From Jacaranda mimosifolia (taxonomy: Eukaryota; Streptophyta; Magnoliopsida; Lamiales; Bignoniaceae), in NCBI GenBank assembly GCA_018894105.1, contig CM032127.1, forward strand, positions 29,752,369 through 29,816,368: a stretch of 64,000 nt of DNA. Reading direction: 5' to 3'. Each line of letters begins with the position of its first letter. The first letter of the stretch is position 1. Positions 1 through 11,147 of the stretch are shown piece after piece. The notes below the pieces were generated by a model. That model was given only the letters and a program-made list of their open reading frames with translations, was not told the DNA's origin and searched no databases. Both the position numbers and the translations under genes were made by a program.

Positions 1-906
1 ACTTGACTGGTTCGTTAAGCTATAGCCGGCGTCGATATATTCATATGACCAGTTGTGTGACAAATTTCTGCACCAGTTTGCAAGCTGAAGGAAGGCAAAG
101 CTTTCTCATACCCACCTACATACAGTGAAACAAAATGAAGCGGAATCCCTTCGCGACTTCTTCACCAGGTTTAATATGGAAGAGTTGAAGATTGATAGCC
201 CCCAGATTGAGTTCCTGATCGAAGTATTTTTTTAGGGCCTCAAACTCAAAGAATGTGCCAACACATTAGTGCGTGAGCAACCCCAGTCGATGGAGGAGCT
301 GCTCGACCTTGTAGAAAGGTACATGACTCAGGAGGACATGAACAAACTTAAATATGGTAACCTTGAGGTCGATAAGAAGAAGAAAAAGCAGAAAGATGAT
401 CGTTAGCATAGGGAAGGTCGTAGATCTCCCATTGAGTGCTTCCATGAGTATACCCCACTTAATCTACCGAGGAGAGAGGTTCTATTCGCCATCCAGCACG
501 ACAACCTCCTGAAAAAGTCCAGGAAGCTGACTGAGACAGAGGCCATAAGAAAATCCAAGAAGTACTGCCATTTTCATAAACAAATGGGCCATGATACGAA
601 AGATTGTTTGAACTTGCACGATGAGATTAAAAGGCTTATTCAACAATACCATATCAAAAAATACATCAATGAGCATGCCAAACAAGAAGAGGGCAAAACC
701 GATCGGACTCCCTGTAGAGAAAGGTCGGTTAGCCTAAGAAGGGAAGATAAAGAAAAGAAACCTGCCCAGGATCCCCACCCACCCATTCGAGGAGTTATCG
801 ACATGATCGTTGGGGTTCCTACTGAGGAAGACTCAAAGTCTACTAGAAGGCAGACCCAACGACAACTGGAATCGACCAAATCAATCCCAGTTGAAATAAT
901 TTTCTA
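1..906 (+). pseudogene. Tat-type gag remnant (element A)
   Basis: This is the C-terminal half of a Ty3/gypsy gag capsid protein, which packages element RNA into cytoplasmic particles. The first 100 bases match the second gag copy at 9540-9630, including the region coding for the WF..L and YSYDQLCDKF signatures of the retrotransposon gag domain. Near 560-630 a short cysteine/histidine knuckle is visible (C-F-H...GHDTKDC), as in Tat-lineage gag. Stops interrupt it at about 233 and 405. The last open stretch runs 584-907 and is rich in charged residues. Protease follows in another frame. Confidence 0.85.
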
Positions 907-949
907 GCTTTCAACCAGTGCCAAGTCAATCTCCTTCACCGAAGACAAC

Positions 950-1375
950 CTCGACCACCTCTAGAACAAATAAGTTGATTGCAAGATAGACTGCCCCATG
1001 GTTGTAACGGTCAAAATAGCCAATTTTGAGGTAAAAAAGGTCCTGATCGATAATGGCAGCTCCGCGAACATCATATTCTTATCAATCTTAAAAAGAATGA
1101 ATTTGGGGCAGTTAAAATTTAAGCCAATCTGCACGCCGCTGGTCGGATTCAGGGAATCAAAAATTATTCTGGAAGGATCCATCAACCTGTCTACATCGTT
1201 TAGGGGAGGCCCCCATAGCATAACCCTTATGATAAATTACCTGGTCATTGACGCTCTATTTGCCTACAACATCATTATTGGCCGACCTGCCCTAAACAAC
1301 TTCCAGGCCATTATCTCAACATACCCCTTGAAAATCAAATTCCCGACCCTAGTAGGCATTAGCAAGCTCTTATGA
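950..1375 (+). pseudogene. Retropepsin-like aspartic protease domain (element A)
   Basis: The reading frame from 998 gives a gypsy aspartic protease. The active-site signature LIDNGSSANI lies near residues 16-25, and a second hydrophobic IIGRPALN-type motif follows near residue 88, where the flap and C-terminal half of the fold are expected. The enzyme would release gag and pol products from the polyprotein. The frame closes at 1375 before RT begins at 1573 with no intact join, so this is a fossil domain. The flanking bases 1376-1572 are decayed linker coding sequence. Confidence 0.85.
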
Positions 1376-1572
1376 AACATAAAAGAAGCATGGCGCTGCT
1401 ACACTATTTTGGTATAAGCCAGTAAGCAGAAGAACCGACCCTAGCTGAAGCCCTTAGGGGGATGCCCCTATAGCGAAACCCGAGGAAGCGAAGACAAGCA
1501 AGAAACGAAAGCTAGAGGACACTAAGGTTAAGCTCCTCGAGAAGTTCAAAATAATCGATCTGGAACCTAAAA

Positions 1573-2990
1573 ATGACCACTCGGATCGAAAGTGATATAG
1601 GCCACCTCATGGAATATCTTGTGGTCGATTTCCTTCGCAGAAATATCGACGTGTTCGCATGGAAAGCTTCCAACCTCCAAGGAATCGACCTCAGTGTCAT
1701 TGTCTATCGCCTTAATGTGGACCCCTCATATAGGCTAGTGAAGCAGAAGACAAGGATCTTCAATGCTGAGAGATCCCATATCATCGAAGAAAAGGTCAAC
1801 AAACTCTTAGAAGTAGGATATATTATAGAAATTCAATATCCATCTTGGCTTTGCAATGTTGTACTCGTCCCCAAGAATAAAGGGAAATGGCGTATGTATA
1901 ATGATTTTACCGACTTGGATAAAGCTTTCCCTAAAGATCCTTACCCCATACCTCGCATAGATTTACTAGTGGATTATACAGCTGGTTGTGAATTGTTGAG
2001 CATGATGGACACCTTCCAAGGTTATTATCAAATATTCATGGCACCAAAGGACAGGGATAAAACCTCATTCGTCGTCCCCAATGGGATATATTGTTTCTTG
2101 GTCATGCTTTTTGGGCTCAAAAATGCAGAAGCAACTTACCAGAGATTAGTTAATTTCATGTTCAAGAATGAGATTGGAAAGTTTATGGAAGTTTATGTCG
2201 ACGACATGATTGTCAAGACAAAAAAAGCTGAGGATCACCTAATCAACCTCGACCATACCTTCTCGATACTTCAGGCATTTGGTATCAAACTAAACCCCAA
2301 CAAGTGTACCTTTGGAGTTCGATGAGTCAAGTTCCTGGGTTACATGGTTAGTCAAAGGAGGATCGAAGCAAACTAGCAGAAGATCCAGGCAGTTTTGGAT
2401 ATCGCCTTACCTAAATAGTCTAGGATGTTCAACGCCTAGTCGACAGGATAATAGCTCTTAGCAGATTCCTTGCACAATTAACCGAAAAAAGTCTATCTTT
2501 TTTTAAAATACTCAAGAATGGGAAAAAATTGGGATTCCAATAGATGTAGCAGTGCAACTAAGCTCTGGTCGATCTCAAGCAATACCTCTCCTCGCCACCC
2601 ATGCTCGCCAAACTTGAGCTGGGAGAAGTCTTGCACCTCTACCCAGCTGTGTCTACCACCTTAATCAACTCAATTGTGGTCTCAATGAGAGATAGAACTC
2701 ATCGGCCTGTCTATATTGCAGTAAAGCGCTATAGGGTCCCAAGCACAATTACCTTGTGATCAAGAAGTTCACCCTCGCCCTGGTTACAGCAGCACAAAAG
2801 CTACGACCTTACTTCCAATCTCATGCGATCATAGTGTTAACAAATCAACTGTTAAACTAGGTGTTGTTGAAGCTAGAGATGTCAATAAGGCTGACTAAGT
2901 GGGCTATCGAGCTTGGGAAATTCGACGTCACATTTCAACTACGGACCGCCATAAAAGCACAAGTTCTAGCTGATTTTGTCGCCTAGAGGC
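1573..2990 (+). pseudogene. Reverse transcriptase and RNase H (element A)
   Basis: The open stretch 1573-2325 (250 codons) holds most of the RT palm and fingers: the DFTDLDKAFPKDPYPIPRID block, the FGLKNAEATYQR block, and the catalytic box YVDDMIVKTK near 2190-2220. These are diagnostic of the Tat lineage. The usual Cys before DFTDL is Asn here (MYNDF). After 2325 the thumb and the first RNase H domain can be followed only in pieces, through several stops (for example at 2323-2325 and near 2373) to about 2990. The enzyme copied element RNA into DNA; this copy is dead. Confidence 0.9.
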
Positions 2991-2999
2991 TCGAAGTCC

Positions 3000-3420
3000 C
3001 TGACTAGTATGACTAGAACTCCTCTGTATGGACTTTACACGTCGGTGGATCAGCAACCACTTTGGGAGGTGGAATTGGTGTCTACTCCGCTCCCCACTCA
3101 TAGAGGAATATGATTTCGCAATTAAACTTGACTTCTCAGTCACCAACAACGATGCAAAATATGAAGGCCTCATCGCCGGCATAAACATGGAAACAACTCA
3201 GGCTTCGAATAGCTAGTGGCGATCACCGATTCCCAACTGGTCGCAGAGCAGGTTGAAGGAAACTTTGAGGCCAAAGAAACCAAGATAAGTCAGTACCTGG
3301 CTGAAGTGAAAAAATTACAATGGTTGTTCAAGAGTTTCACCCTCAGCCAGGTACCTCGATTACGCCATTTCCAAGTTTGCTAGCTTGACGAGAGGGACCA
3401 GAGAAAGAACCATAACATTT
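3000..3420 (+). pseudogene. Second (archaeal-type) RNase H domain remnant (element A)
   Basis: A second RNase H-like block follows the first, as is characteristic of Tat elements, which carry an additional RNase H between RNase H and integrase. Coding traces include WTLHVGGSATTLGGG near 3028-3072, where family members have V-D-G-S; the first catalytic Asp is Gly here. A downstream NNDAKYEGLIAGI motif near 3145-3183 keeps the conserved E of the YEALL-type box. The frame changes between these two motifs. It would have removed RNA from RNA-DNA hybrids. It is inactive in this copy. Confidence 0.7.
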
Positions 3421-3639
3421 CTGGTCGCCAGCAAACTATCTATAAATACTCACAACCAGAATTTGGTGGGAAGCATCGAAGAGGCACCTCCCTTTTAGCA
3501 AGACCCAATCAAGCTCTACTTAAGCCAATGGATAGTCCTTGAGGACAAAAATGAGGTGCGCAGGCTCCGAGGTCAAGCAACCAAATTTGCCCTCAACGAG
3601 CACAGACAACTCTATAGGAGGTCGGTATCATGACAATCC

Positions 3640-4725
3640 TTGAGATGCTTAATGTCGAATCAAGCAAACGAGGTCCTTCATGAAATCCATGCAGGCATTT
3701 GTGGAAATCATTTTGGAGACCGACCCTTAGCGCATAAAATTATTCGATATAGGTATTTCTGGCATATCCTGTTAAAGGATTCTATCGACTTTGCTAGAAC
3801 GTGTCCATCCTGCCAGCTCCACTCAAACACGCCACACCAGCTCGCAGCGTCGATGGTAAACATCCAGATCACGTGGCCATTCAACCAATAGGGGATCGAC
3901 ATAGTTAGTTCTTTACCTAAAACATTAGGTCAACAAAAATTTATCATCGTCACGGTCAAATACTTTACTAAGTGGGTTGAAGCAGAAGTAGTTTTGAAAA
4001 TAACCGATGCCGCCATCAAGAGCTTCATTTAGAAGAACATAATCTATCATCTTAGTTTACCTAAGGTTCTGATCTCAGACAATAGAACCAATTTCAAAAC
4101 AAGAGCACAAAAAGCTAGTGAGAAGCTCTGGGGATATCTGCCAACACTTTACTTCAGCTGGAAACCCCCATGTTAACGGTCAGACAGAGGTCATGAATAG
4201 AACTGTCCTCAACCACCTCAAAGCTCAACTAGAAGGAACAGAAGCAAGTTGGGCAAACAACCTCCTCGGGGTGTTGTGGGCATACAGAACGACCCCTCGA
4301 ACAGCCACGAGCCGCAGCCCCTACAGTCTGGTCTACGGCTCCGATGTAGTCATTCCATCCGAGTTGATACAATACACGGCTCGGGTGATCCATTATATCC
4401 TACTAAAAAATACGTTTAAAAGGGCACTCGACTTGGACACCATCGACGAGCTACGACTCAAAGCTTACAACACATGCAATAGTATAAGTCAAAAATGACA
4501 AAATACTACAACAGAGTATTTCGATTGCATAGCTTTAAAGTCGGAGACCTCGTCCTCAAGAAAGTTAAGGTGTCAAGAAGCGTAGGAAAACTCAAGCCAA
4601 AATAGGAAAAGCCTTATTCCGTGGTCAAGGTGTTAAAGCACAATGCATACCGACTGGAAGACTAAAACAGCAATGAGCTTCCACGACCTTGGAATGCTGT
4701 AAATCTAAAGAAGTTCTATGTATAA
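3640..4725 (+). pseudogene. Integrase with HHCC zinc domain and DDE core (element A)
   Basis: The HHCC zinc-binding domain lies at 3673-3830 (H-x-IH...CPSC). The catalytic core follows: a first Asp in GIDIV at about 3895, a second in LISDN at about 4070-4083, and the Glu in NGQTEVMNR near 4177-4200. The C-terminal GPY/F-like part includes SPYSLVYGSD at 4315-4345 and ends in PWNAVNLKKFYV with a TAA at 4723-4725. Stops (for example at 3889 and 4030) and frame changes near 4115 and 4498 break it. Integrase inserts the cDNA into host chromatin. Confidence 0.9.
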
Positions 4726-4830
4726 AGACACCATCGGTTCCCATTATATTCCCTCATGAAAATATAATCGACATTATAATCGACATTTCTACAATTATCT
4801 ATTCGCATTACCATAGCGTCGACCCTGTAG

Positions 4831-5102
4831 TCGACCAAGCCAGCTACAAGTTGCCAAGTCAAGGCTTTTCAGCCAATAAACGAGTTGATCATTTAGCTTC
4901 AACCCTGAAGTCGACCAAGTGGGATTCGAGCCGCCAAGCTAATGCTTTTTAGTCGAGATAATAAATGAGTTGATCATTTATAGTCGACCAAGCTGGCTTC
5001 AAGCCACCAAGCTAAAGCTTTTCAGCTAAGATAATAAACGAATTGATTGTTTACAGTCGACCCTGAAGTCAACCAAGTAGGCTTCGAGCTACCAAATCAA
5101 AG
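4831..5102 (+). repeat. Tandem repeat of about 72-86 bp in the spacer after integrase (element A)
   Basis: Four successive units begin with GTCGACCAAG or a close variant at about 4831, 4911, 4983 and 5069. Each contains CCAAGC/TCAAAG..CTTTTCAG and AATAAACGAGTTGATCATTTA-like sequence. The last unit is partial. Tandem repeats between integrase and the 3' LTR are a known trait of Tat/Ogre elements and can seed satellites. The remaining spacer, 5103-5620, shows no gene. Confidence 0.8.
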
Positions 5103-5624
5103 ATGTACAATCAAAATCAAAGAATAATAAATAAAAACTCTACAATGTCATCAAAATCTACTCAGTGTGATGCATTAAGTTAATAGATTCGTTCGACAAA
5201 GGCGATCATTTTAGCGAAATATGATAGCGCAAAATCAACACCAAGAGTCGACAAGTATCTTGGATTAATTCTATTATTTCTAGTGTCACACTATATTAGA
5301 TCGAATTGTTTACTCATCAACAATTAACATTCTATAGAAACAAAAATGCTAAAAGTGAAGCAAAGATCAGTACGCATCGAAGAGCAAAAAAGCAACATTC
5401 ATTCAAATATTTGCACTTACAACCTTTAAACACAAAAAAAAAAAGTACAACAAATGATCATCGGCAGAACAACGCCACGCATGGGCGATCAGACATAAAA
5501 GGCAAGGAGCTCAGTGATTGCTTGACCGCGAACCTTCAGCATGCATGCCTCGAGCACCCACCTCAATCGCCTGGTCAAGTTCATCGCTTAAAGGAATGGG
5601 AGCTACCACAATGTTGTCCGCTCC

Positions 5625-8019
5625 CTACTCGGGCACCACAGTAGCAAGAGGAATACCAGCAGTCGCAGGCCGAGAAGGGCCTTCCTCATCGACTGAGAAA
5701 TCAACCCCAAGCGACAGAAGATATTGAACGGCGTCGAGCATGTCGTCCCATATCTCGAATGAAAAGTCGTTCACAAAGGCAACCTCTTTTGCCACCTCAG
5801 CCAACTTCTTCGCCACTTCGGTCGCCTTTTTCGGCGCCTCAATCAGGGGCTCAGTAGAAGGAGCCTCTGCTGCTATCTCGACTAGATAAGTCTCTACAGC
5901 TCCCTCTTCAGCATCGGCCTCATCGGGCTCAAGATACATCTGTAGCTGTTCATCCCGGATGTGGCTAATGCGATCTTTACCCTTTACTCGAAAAGTGTGG
6001 CCCAAGTACTCCAACTGTTTGATCGCTTTGCCAAACGTGCTCTTGGCATCATCCAAAGAAAAGACATTGTATCCTGAAACACCGAGTCAGCATGAACTGT
6101 TGCATAGCCCATCTCCGCATCAGAGGCAACTTTCTGTAAAATTCAGCTTGAGCTTCCTGAATCACTGCATTACGCCCGGCTATCCGACCAGAGTTATAGC
6201 TATGTCGCGCATCCACGTTGGCCTGATTCAGTAGCTCATCTATCATCATCTTTTCAGTGATGGTGGTTGCTAGCTGACTATCCTTTGTTTGGAGCTGGTT
6301 GTTGAGCTTCTTGACCTCCTTTGTCAACTCCTCGACCCTCATCTTGGAAGACTCGAGCTGAGCTTTCAGCATCTCCAAATCTCCTCCTTCCTTCAGATGC
6401 TCATGGTCAGCTAGGGCTAGCTTCGACCTCCTATAAAATTGATAACCCAACTAGCTCACCTGAAAAATAAAACTCGATGAGCAAACAATGCTAAACTAGC
6501 AATTAAAATTCGTTGAAACATGCTTATCGACCAGATCCTTACCATATTCAAGTGGTAAGCCAAAGCTCTGAGTGCAGTATCCTGGCTTAGATCTATGAGT
6601 TTCCTTTGGTCAAACGCGAACAGCCCGGCCATCATCACCTTCAACGGGGCAACCCCGACTGGCCCCACCGACTCTATAGAGTACGAGTTGCGCACAACCA
6701 TGGCCGCCTCTATCTCGAACTAGGGCATCGTCCCTATGCCGCCCGAACAAGTCATATTCGGAAGGTTGGCCCCACCCCACAGCCTTTCCTTTGCCCTTCT
6801 CAGCTGTTGTTCTCTTCAGAGCAAGTCCAGCTTGCTCAATCGACCATTAGCCTCTTCTCTCGACTTGCAGGGTTGCTCCCGATAGTCGCCACAGGCCGAG
6901 CTGGCAACAGAGTAGGTGATGCTGACGATGTCATCACCTCATCGAGCCGCTGCAGCCTGATGCTGCTGCTCGTTCTTTTGGGCCCTGGCCAAAGCTTCTG
7001 CTCACGAGCGATTCATAGTCTCATCTCGATCTGCCAATAACATAAATAACAAAAGATCAGAGTCAAACAAAAAGATGAATGCAAGTAAACAAACTAATCA
7101 AGAATCGAAAGTACTAACTACCTAGTCGATCGCGTACTGGCAAGTCCATTTGAGCTGGTGATAAGCCAGTTAACATCAAACTCCTATCTACAATGAACAC
7201 CGAGGCCCAAACTCGACCAAACTCGACCAAATCCCCGATGAATGTGTTGGGCCATGTTGAAGTTAAATTACCCAGTATCTCGACATGCCCCATCTAACAC
7301 TCCCTCGGAATATTAAAGCCCCCAGCCACTCCAACATATAGATAATGTTTTTTCCACTCCTGGCCATAGGAGGAGGACGGGGTGACAAGAAATTTTTGAT
7401 GGGGTTAGGCAGTGAGGTAATAAAAACTTGACTCGTCGGTGCCAACCGACTTTTAGGACATGGGGAGGTGAAAAAGGTTGGAAAAGTTTGCGAAAGTGGC
7501 TAGCTAGTCGAATAAGTGCATTAAAACAACAAAGCTTTATATGGTCGAGAAGCAATTTGGCAGTAGTTGGGTTATACATATTTCTAAAACCCTTAGCAAC
7601 TCGACTATAGGTCCAGCTAAGGGGAACCTAAGACTGCATCAAAAAGCCTCATCGAACAATATTATACATCCGACCGAAGGTTGATGCATTCTATTAGAAG
7701 GTCCAGGAACTATGAGCTCATATTCCGTAGGGACATGGTACAGCTACCTAATATGTGCCAGATCGACATGAGTTATCTTAGACACTATCTCATTATAGTA
7801 GTCGGGGGTGAATAGTCAATCACGTGATACTCGGGCGTAACTTGGCTCAGTATCATTGCCTCCAGCAGCGCAATTACTGCTCAAGCTATTGGAACTTGAG
7901 CTATAGCTAGATAAGCTGCTCGACTCATTTATCGATTCCTCTACCCGATCAGAATAAGTGGCCTCACTATCCCCCCTAACTACCCTTAGAATCAGATAAG
8001 CACTGCATTTCTTAAACAA
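5625..8019 (-). pseudogene. Antisense ORF of Tat element A (Transposase_28-like plus coiled coil)
   Basis: On the strand opposite gag-pol, between integrase and the LTR, lies a multi-segment coding region reading from 8019 down to 5625. The N-terminal part (about 7816-8019) is Ser-rich and acidic. Segments at about 7260-7810 match the antisense protein of the second Tat cluster (49199-48795), which resembles the plant 'putative gypsy-type transposon' domain (PF04195). The segment 6450-6049 is a charged heptad-rich coiled coil, and 6056-5625 ends in an Ala/Glu-rich tail. The parts are separated by stops or introns. Antisense ORFs in this position are known in the Retand/Tat branch; their role is unknown. 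Confidence 0.75.
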
Positions 8020-8370
8020 AGGAGGAACTCGAATAAAACTGAGGAAAAGACTTACTCGGTTTCAACGAAGTCTAGGGCACAAAATAATTGTAGCCAAAGC
8101 AATTGGCTCAGAATTCGACTAGACGTAGAAAGGTAAAAGTAAAATTGAAGACTTTAACCGCGCCTGTTTATAGGCATCCAAATGCGGGAGCCCCAAGCAT
8201 TTGTAATAATAGTGTAATCGTCATTTGACGCTCTGCGTGGCATGATGTAACTGGCGCATTAAATAGGCTAAACCAAGGTCGACTTTTAAAAACCCTCGTT
8301 GACTGGTCCTCGTATCTTCACACGAAACTACTCCCCAATCCTTCCATCGACCATCTCATTCAGAATTCGA

Positions 8371-8383
8371 AACTGGGGGAGAC
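8371..8383 (+). promoter_or_regulatory. Polypurine tract of element A
   Basis: AACTGGGGGAGAC lies three bases before the LTR start. It would prime plus-strand DNA synthesis. The second Tat cluster has the equivalent G-run at 49585-49600 directly before its LTR. Confidence 0.8.
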
Positions 8384-8386
8384 TCA

Positions 8387-8703
8387 TAATATGGGATATG
8401 GACCCAACCCAAAGACTATCGACCTAAGAGTATATCATCAAACCCATTTCATACTCGGAGCCCAATCACTTTGCTGACCTTGGTCGACCTCTCACACCTC
8501 TTTTTCGATGGCACATTGAGCAACACTGATGTTATTCAACTAAGCTGTGGGTCAAAGTCATACGCTCGACTTATTCGACCATAGTATTTGGCTACCTCTT
8601 CCACTGGTTGTCAAACTCAACCTGAGGTTGATCTGTATATCGAATAGTGAGGTCGACTCACTGTAGTATCCCTTCTCTACTGCATTAAATGCTCTGACAA
8701 GAT
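8387..8703 (+). repeat. Truncated Tat LTR shared by elements A and B
   Basis: This begins just after the polypurine tract with TAATATGGGATATGG, where the related LTR at 49605 has TGATATGGGAT. It aligns with 10364-10663 (shared blocks include AAAGACTATCGACC and GACCTTGGTCGACCTC). It stops after ATTAAATGCTCTGACA, so the last roughly 480 bp, with the TATA box and U5-like end, are deleted. A primer site follows immediately. The LTR therefore lacks its promoter. Confidence 0.85.
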
Positions 8704-8704
8704 T

Positions 8705-8722
8705 TGGCATCGTCTGTGGGAA
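8705..8722 (+). promoter_or_regulatory. Primer-binding site of element B
   Basis: TGGCATCGTCTGTGGGAA is one base away from the TGGCGCCGTCTGTGGGAA-type sites of plant Tat/Ogre elements and differs at two positions from the site at 50356. It would anneal to a host tRNA 3' end (tRNA-Arg is usually named for this group; I did not verify the tRNA). Confidence 0.8.
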
Positions 8723-8743
8723 ACTCTGAGTCCGCAATCGAAA

Positions 8744-10182
8744 ATGGTTAACACTAGGCGAGCCGCTTCAAAAAGAGAAAAGAATAGGAAGTCTATTACT
8801 ACTCCCCCCTAACTCAGCCAGAAACTAGTGTACCAGGCCCGAGCACCCAACCAGAATAAGCGGTCACCCTAACCATGCCCAAATTAATGGAGCTCATCAG
8901 CGAACAGATATCTGCCGAACTCTCTGCTGCTTTGAATCGACATGCTGTCCAACCAGAACTAGTAGCTAGCGCTAACCTGCAACGAGCACCCCTTGAGGAG
9001 AGATCTCCTAGAGAGAATCATGGTCAAACAGAGTCTAGACGACCTCCCATGAGATGCGAAACTAGTCCAGGACATTTTCCTAGGGAAATGGCCCGACTTG
9101 CCCCCCGCAAAGAAGTGGCGAATTTGGTTGATCATAGCATTCGACCCATTCGAGCCCCACAGCACGATAAGGTCGAGAGCTCGAGACCCCAACCGTACAA
9201 AAATACATCTCAGGCTGATAGAAAGGAGTGAGATGAGGTATCTCATCAAGTCCAGCAGCTAAATAGGTGTTTGGAAGAGATCTCAAGGAAAAACACTGAG
9301 AAATATCACTACCATGATGGGCTATCGAGGTTCCACCGAGAGAGGGAATCACCGTTCGTCTAAGAGATCATCGACGAGTGCATTGCTGTAGACGCCAAGG
9401 TCCCGATCGATCTACCTTGGTATGATGGCTCGTCAGACCCAAATGAACATTTGATGCTATTCGAACACATGATGCAGCTGCATGGGCATAACGACTACAT
9501 CCATGCTAAGATATTGGTGACTCCCTTTCAAAGGATTGCGCTCGACTGGTTTGTTAAGCTGGAGCCAGCGTCGATGTATTCATATGACCAATTGTGTGAT
9601 AAATTTCTGCGCCAGTTTGCCAGCTACAATGAAACATAATGAAGAGGAATAACTTAACGACTTCTTCACTAGGTTTAATACGAAAGTGTTGAAGATTGAT
9701 AGCACCTAGAATAAGTTCTTGATTGACGTGTTTTTCTTGGGCCTCAAACACAAAGAATGTGCCAATGCATTGGTATGTGAGTGGCCTAGGTAGATAGAGG
9801 AGCTGCTCAATCTTGCAGAAAGGTACATGACTCAAGAGGACATGAACAAACTTAAATATGGTAACCCCGAGTTGACAAGAAGAAGAACAAGGAAAAAGAT
9901 GATCGTTAGCATAGGGAAGTCGCAAATCTCCCATTAAGCCTCCCATGATTATACCCCGCTTAATCTCCCGAGGAAAGAGGTGTTGTTTGCCATCCAGCAC
10001 GACAAACTCATAAAAAGCTCAGGAAGTTGACCGAGACAGAGGCAATGAGAAAATCCAAGAAGTAATGCGATTTTCACAAATAGAAGAGCCATGATACAGA
10101 AGATTGTTTTAACTTGCACGATGAGATTGAAAGGCTGATTCGACAAGGCCATATCAAAAAATACATTGATGAGCATGCCATT
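8744..10182 (+). pseudogene. Tat gag, element B (5' portion, internally decayed)
   Basis: The ATG at 8744 lies 21 bases after the primer site and reads MVNTRR, the usual start of this gag family. The open stretch 8875-9231 is the variable N-terminal part. The capsid domain is at about 9420-9640 (LPWYDGSSDPNEHL...ALDWFVKLEPAS...YDQLCDKFLRQF). A 36-bp deletion relative to element A follows the YDQLC block and truncates the frame. The zinc-knuckle region is recognisable to 10182. There the sequence jumps into LTR DNA, so protease, RT and integrase are absent. Stops occur near 8808, 9229 and 9361. Confidence 0.85.
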
Positions 10183-11147
10183 CTATTGCTGCTCATCTTA
10201 TCTGATCGTTCTCATACTGACGTGAGTGTTGGAGTGCCATAGCCGAGGGCACCTTGGCTAGCCTGACGTTTGCTCATGGTTGTAAGACTCAGCCCAAATA
10301 TCTGTTACTCGACCCGGTAGGCCGACCACCTAGATTCTATCCCAATCCAAGTATATACAATTTTTTACCCAAAGACTATCGACCCAAGAGTATATTATCA
10401 AGCCTATTTCATCCTCGAAGCCCAATCACGTTGTCGACCTTGGTCGACCTCTCACACTTCTTTTCTGATAGCACACTAAGCAACACTAATGTCATTCGAC
10501 TAGGTCGCGGGCTGAAGTCAGACGCTCGACTCATTCGACCGTAGTGTTCGGCTACCTCTTCCACCGATCGTCAAACTCAACTTGAGGTTGATCTGTATGT
10601 CAACTAGTGAGGTCAACTCATTGTATTATCCCTTCTCTGCCACATTAAATGCCCTGACAGACGGCATACCTCCGCATTAATGGCACGTGCCACCCCAGTA
10701 CCACCCATACTGCCGCGGTAGGCAGTAGGCACACCTCCAATGTACTATTTTGCCCATAAAAGCTAGAGATGAAGCAACCTTGAATATTACAGGAATTGGA
10801 GGTGACCTAAAGCCCCTCATGTAACGGCAAGAGCCTTACTGCATACTAGGAGCATCTGAGACATGTCTCTCAGCCGGGAAAGGCTATAAATACCCAATTT
10901 CTAGCCCCACTGAAGGGATATCATTCTATATTACAAGGCCATCACTCTACTGCTCATCTTATCTGGTTGTTCTCATACTGACTTGACCATCGGAGTGCGG
11001 CGAGTGCCATAGTCGAGGGCACCTCGGCTAGCCTGATGTTTGCTCATGGTTATAGAACTCAGCCCAGATATCTGTTACTCAACCCGACAGGTCGACATAC
11101 TCAGATTCTATCCCAATCTAAGTATATACAATTTTTTACCCTCATCA
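10183..11147 (+). repeat. Doubled Tat LTR: 3' LTR fragment followed by a nearly full LTR
   Basis: 10183-10369 repeats 10952-11140 (shared blocks: CTGCTCATCTTATCTG, CCGAGGGCACCT, AGTATATACAATTTTTTACC), so it is the end of an LTR. At ACCC it runs straight into AAAGACTATCGACC, which is about 20 bp inside an LTR start. The second copy then continues to CTCATCA at 11147, where AT-rich genomic DNA begins. Full LTR length is near 780 bp. The joint looks like a microhomology recombination. Confidence 0.8.
10884..10892 (+). promoter_or_regulatory. TATA box of the Tat LTR promoter
   Basis: CTATAAATA lies about 260 bp before the LTR end, in GGCTATAAATACCC context. The homologous LTR at 49605-50349 has CTATAAATAC at 50089, also about 260 bp before its end. 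Transcription of the element would start roughly 30 bases downstream. Confidence 0.7.

Larger units (their letters stand above)
1..8386 (+). mobile_element. Tat-lineage Ty3/gypsy retrotransposon A, internal region (5' end outside window)
   Basis: The order gag, protease, RT, RNase H, second RNase H, integrase, tandem-repeat spacer, antisense ORF, polypurine tract and LTR is that of the plant Tat (Ogre/Retand-like) branch of Ty3/gypsy elements. The window opens inside gag, so the 5' LTR and gag start are not seen. Every coding block carries stops and frame changes, so this copy cannot make a polyprotein. The element ends at a polypurine tract directly before an LTR at 8387. A closely related internal region follows that LTR, so the LTR is shared by two element bodies. 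Confidence 0.9.
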
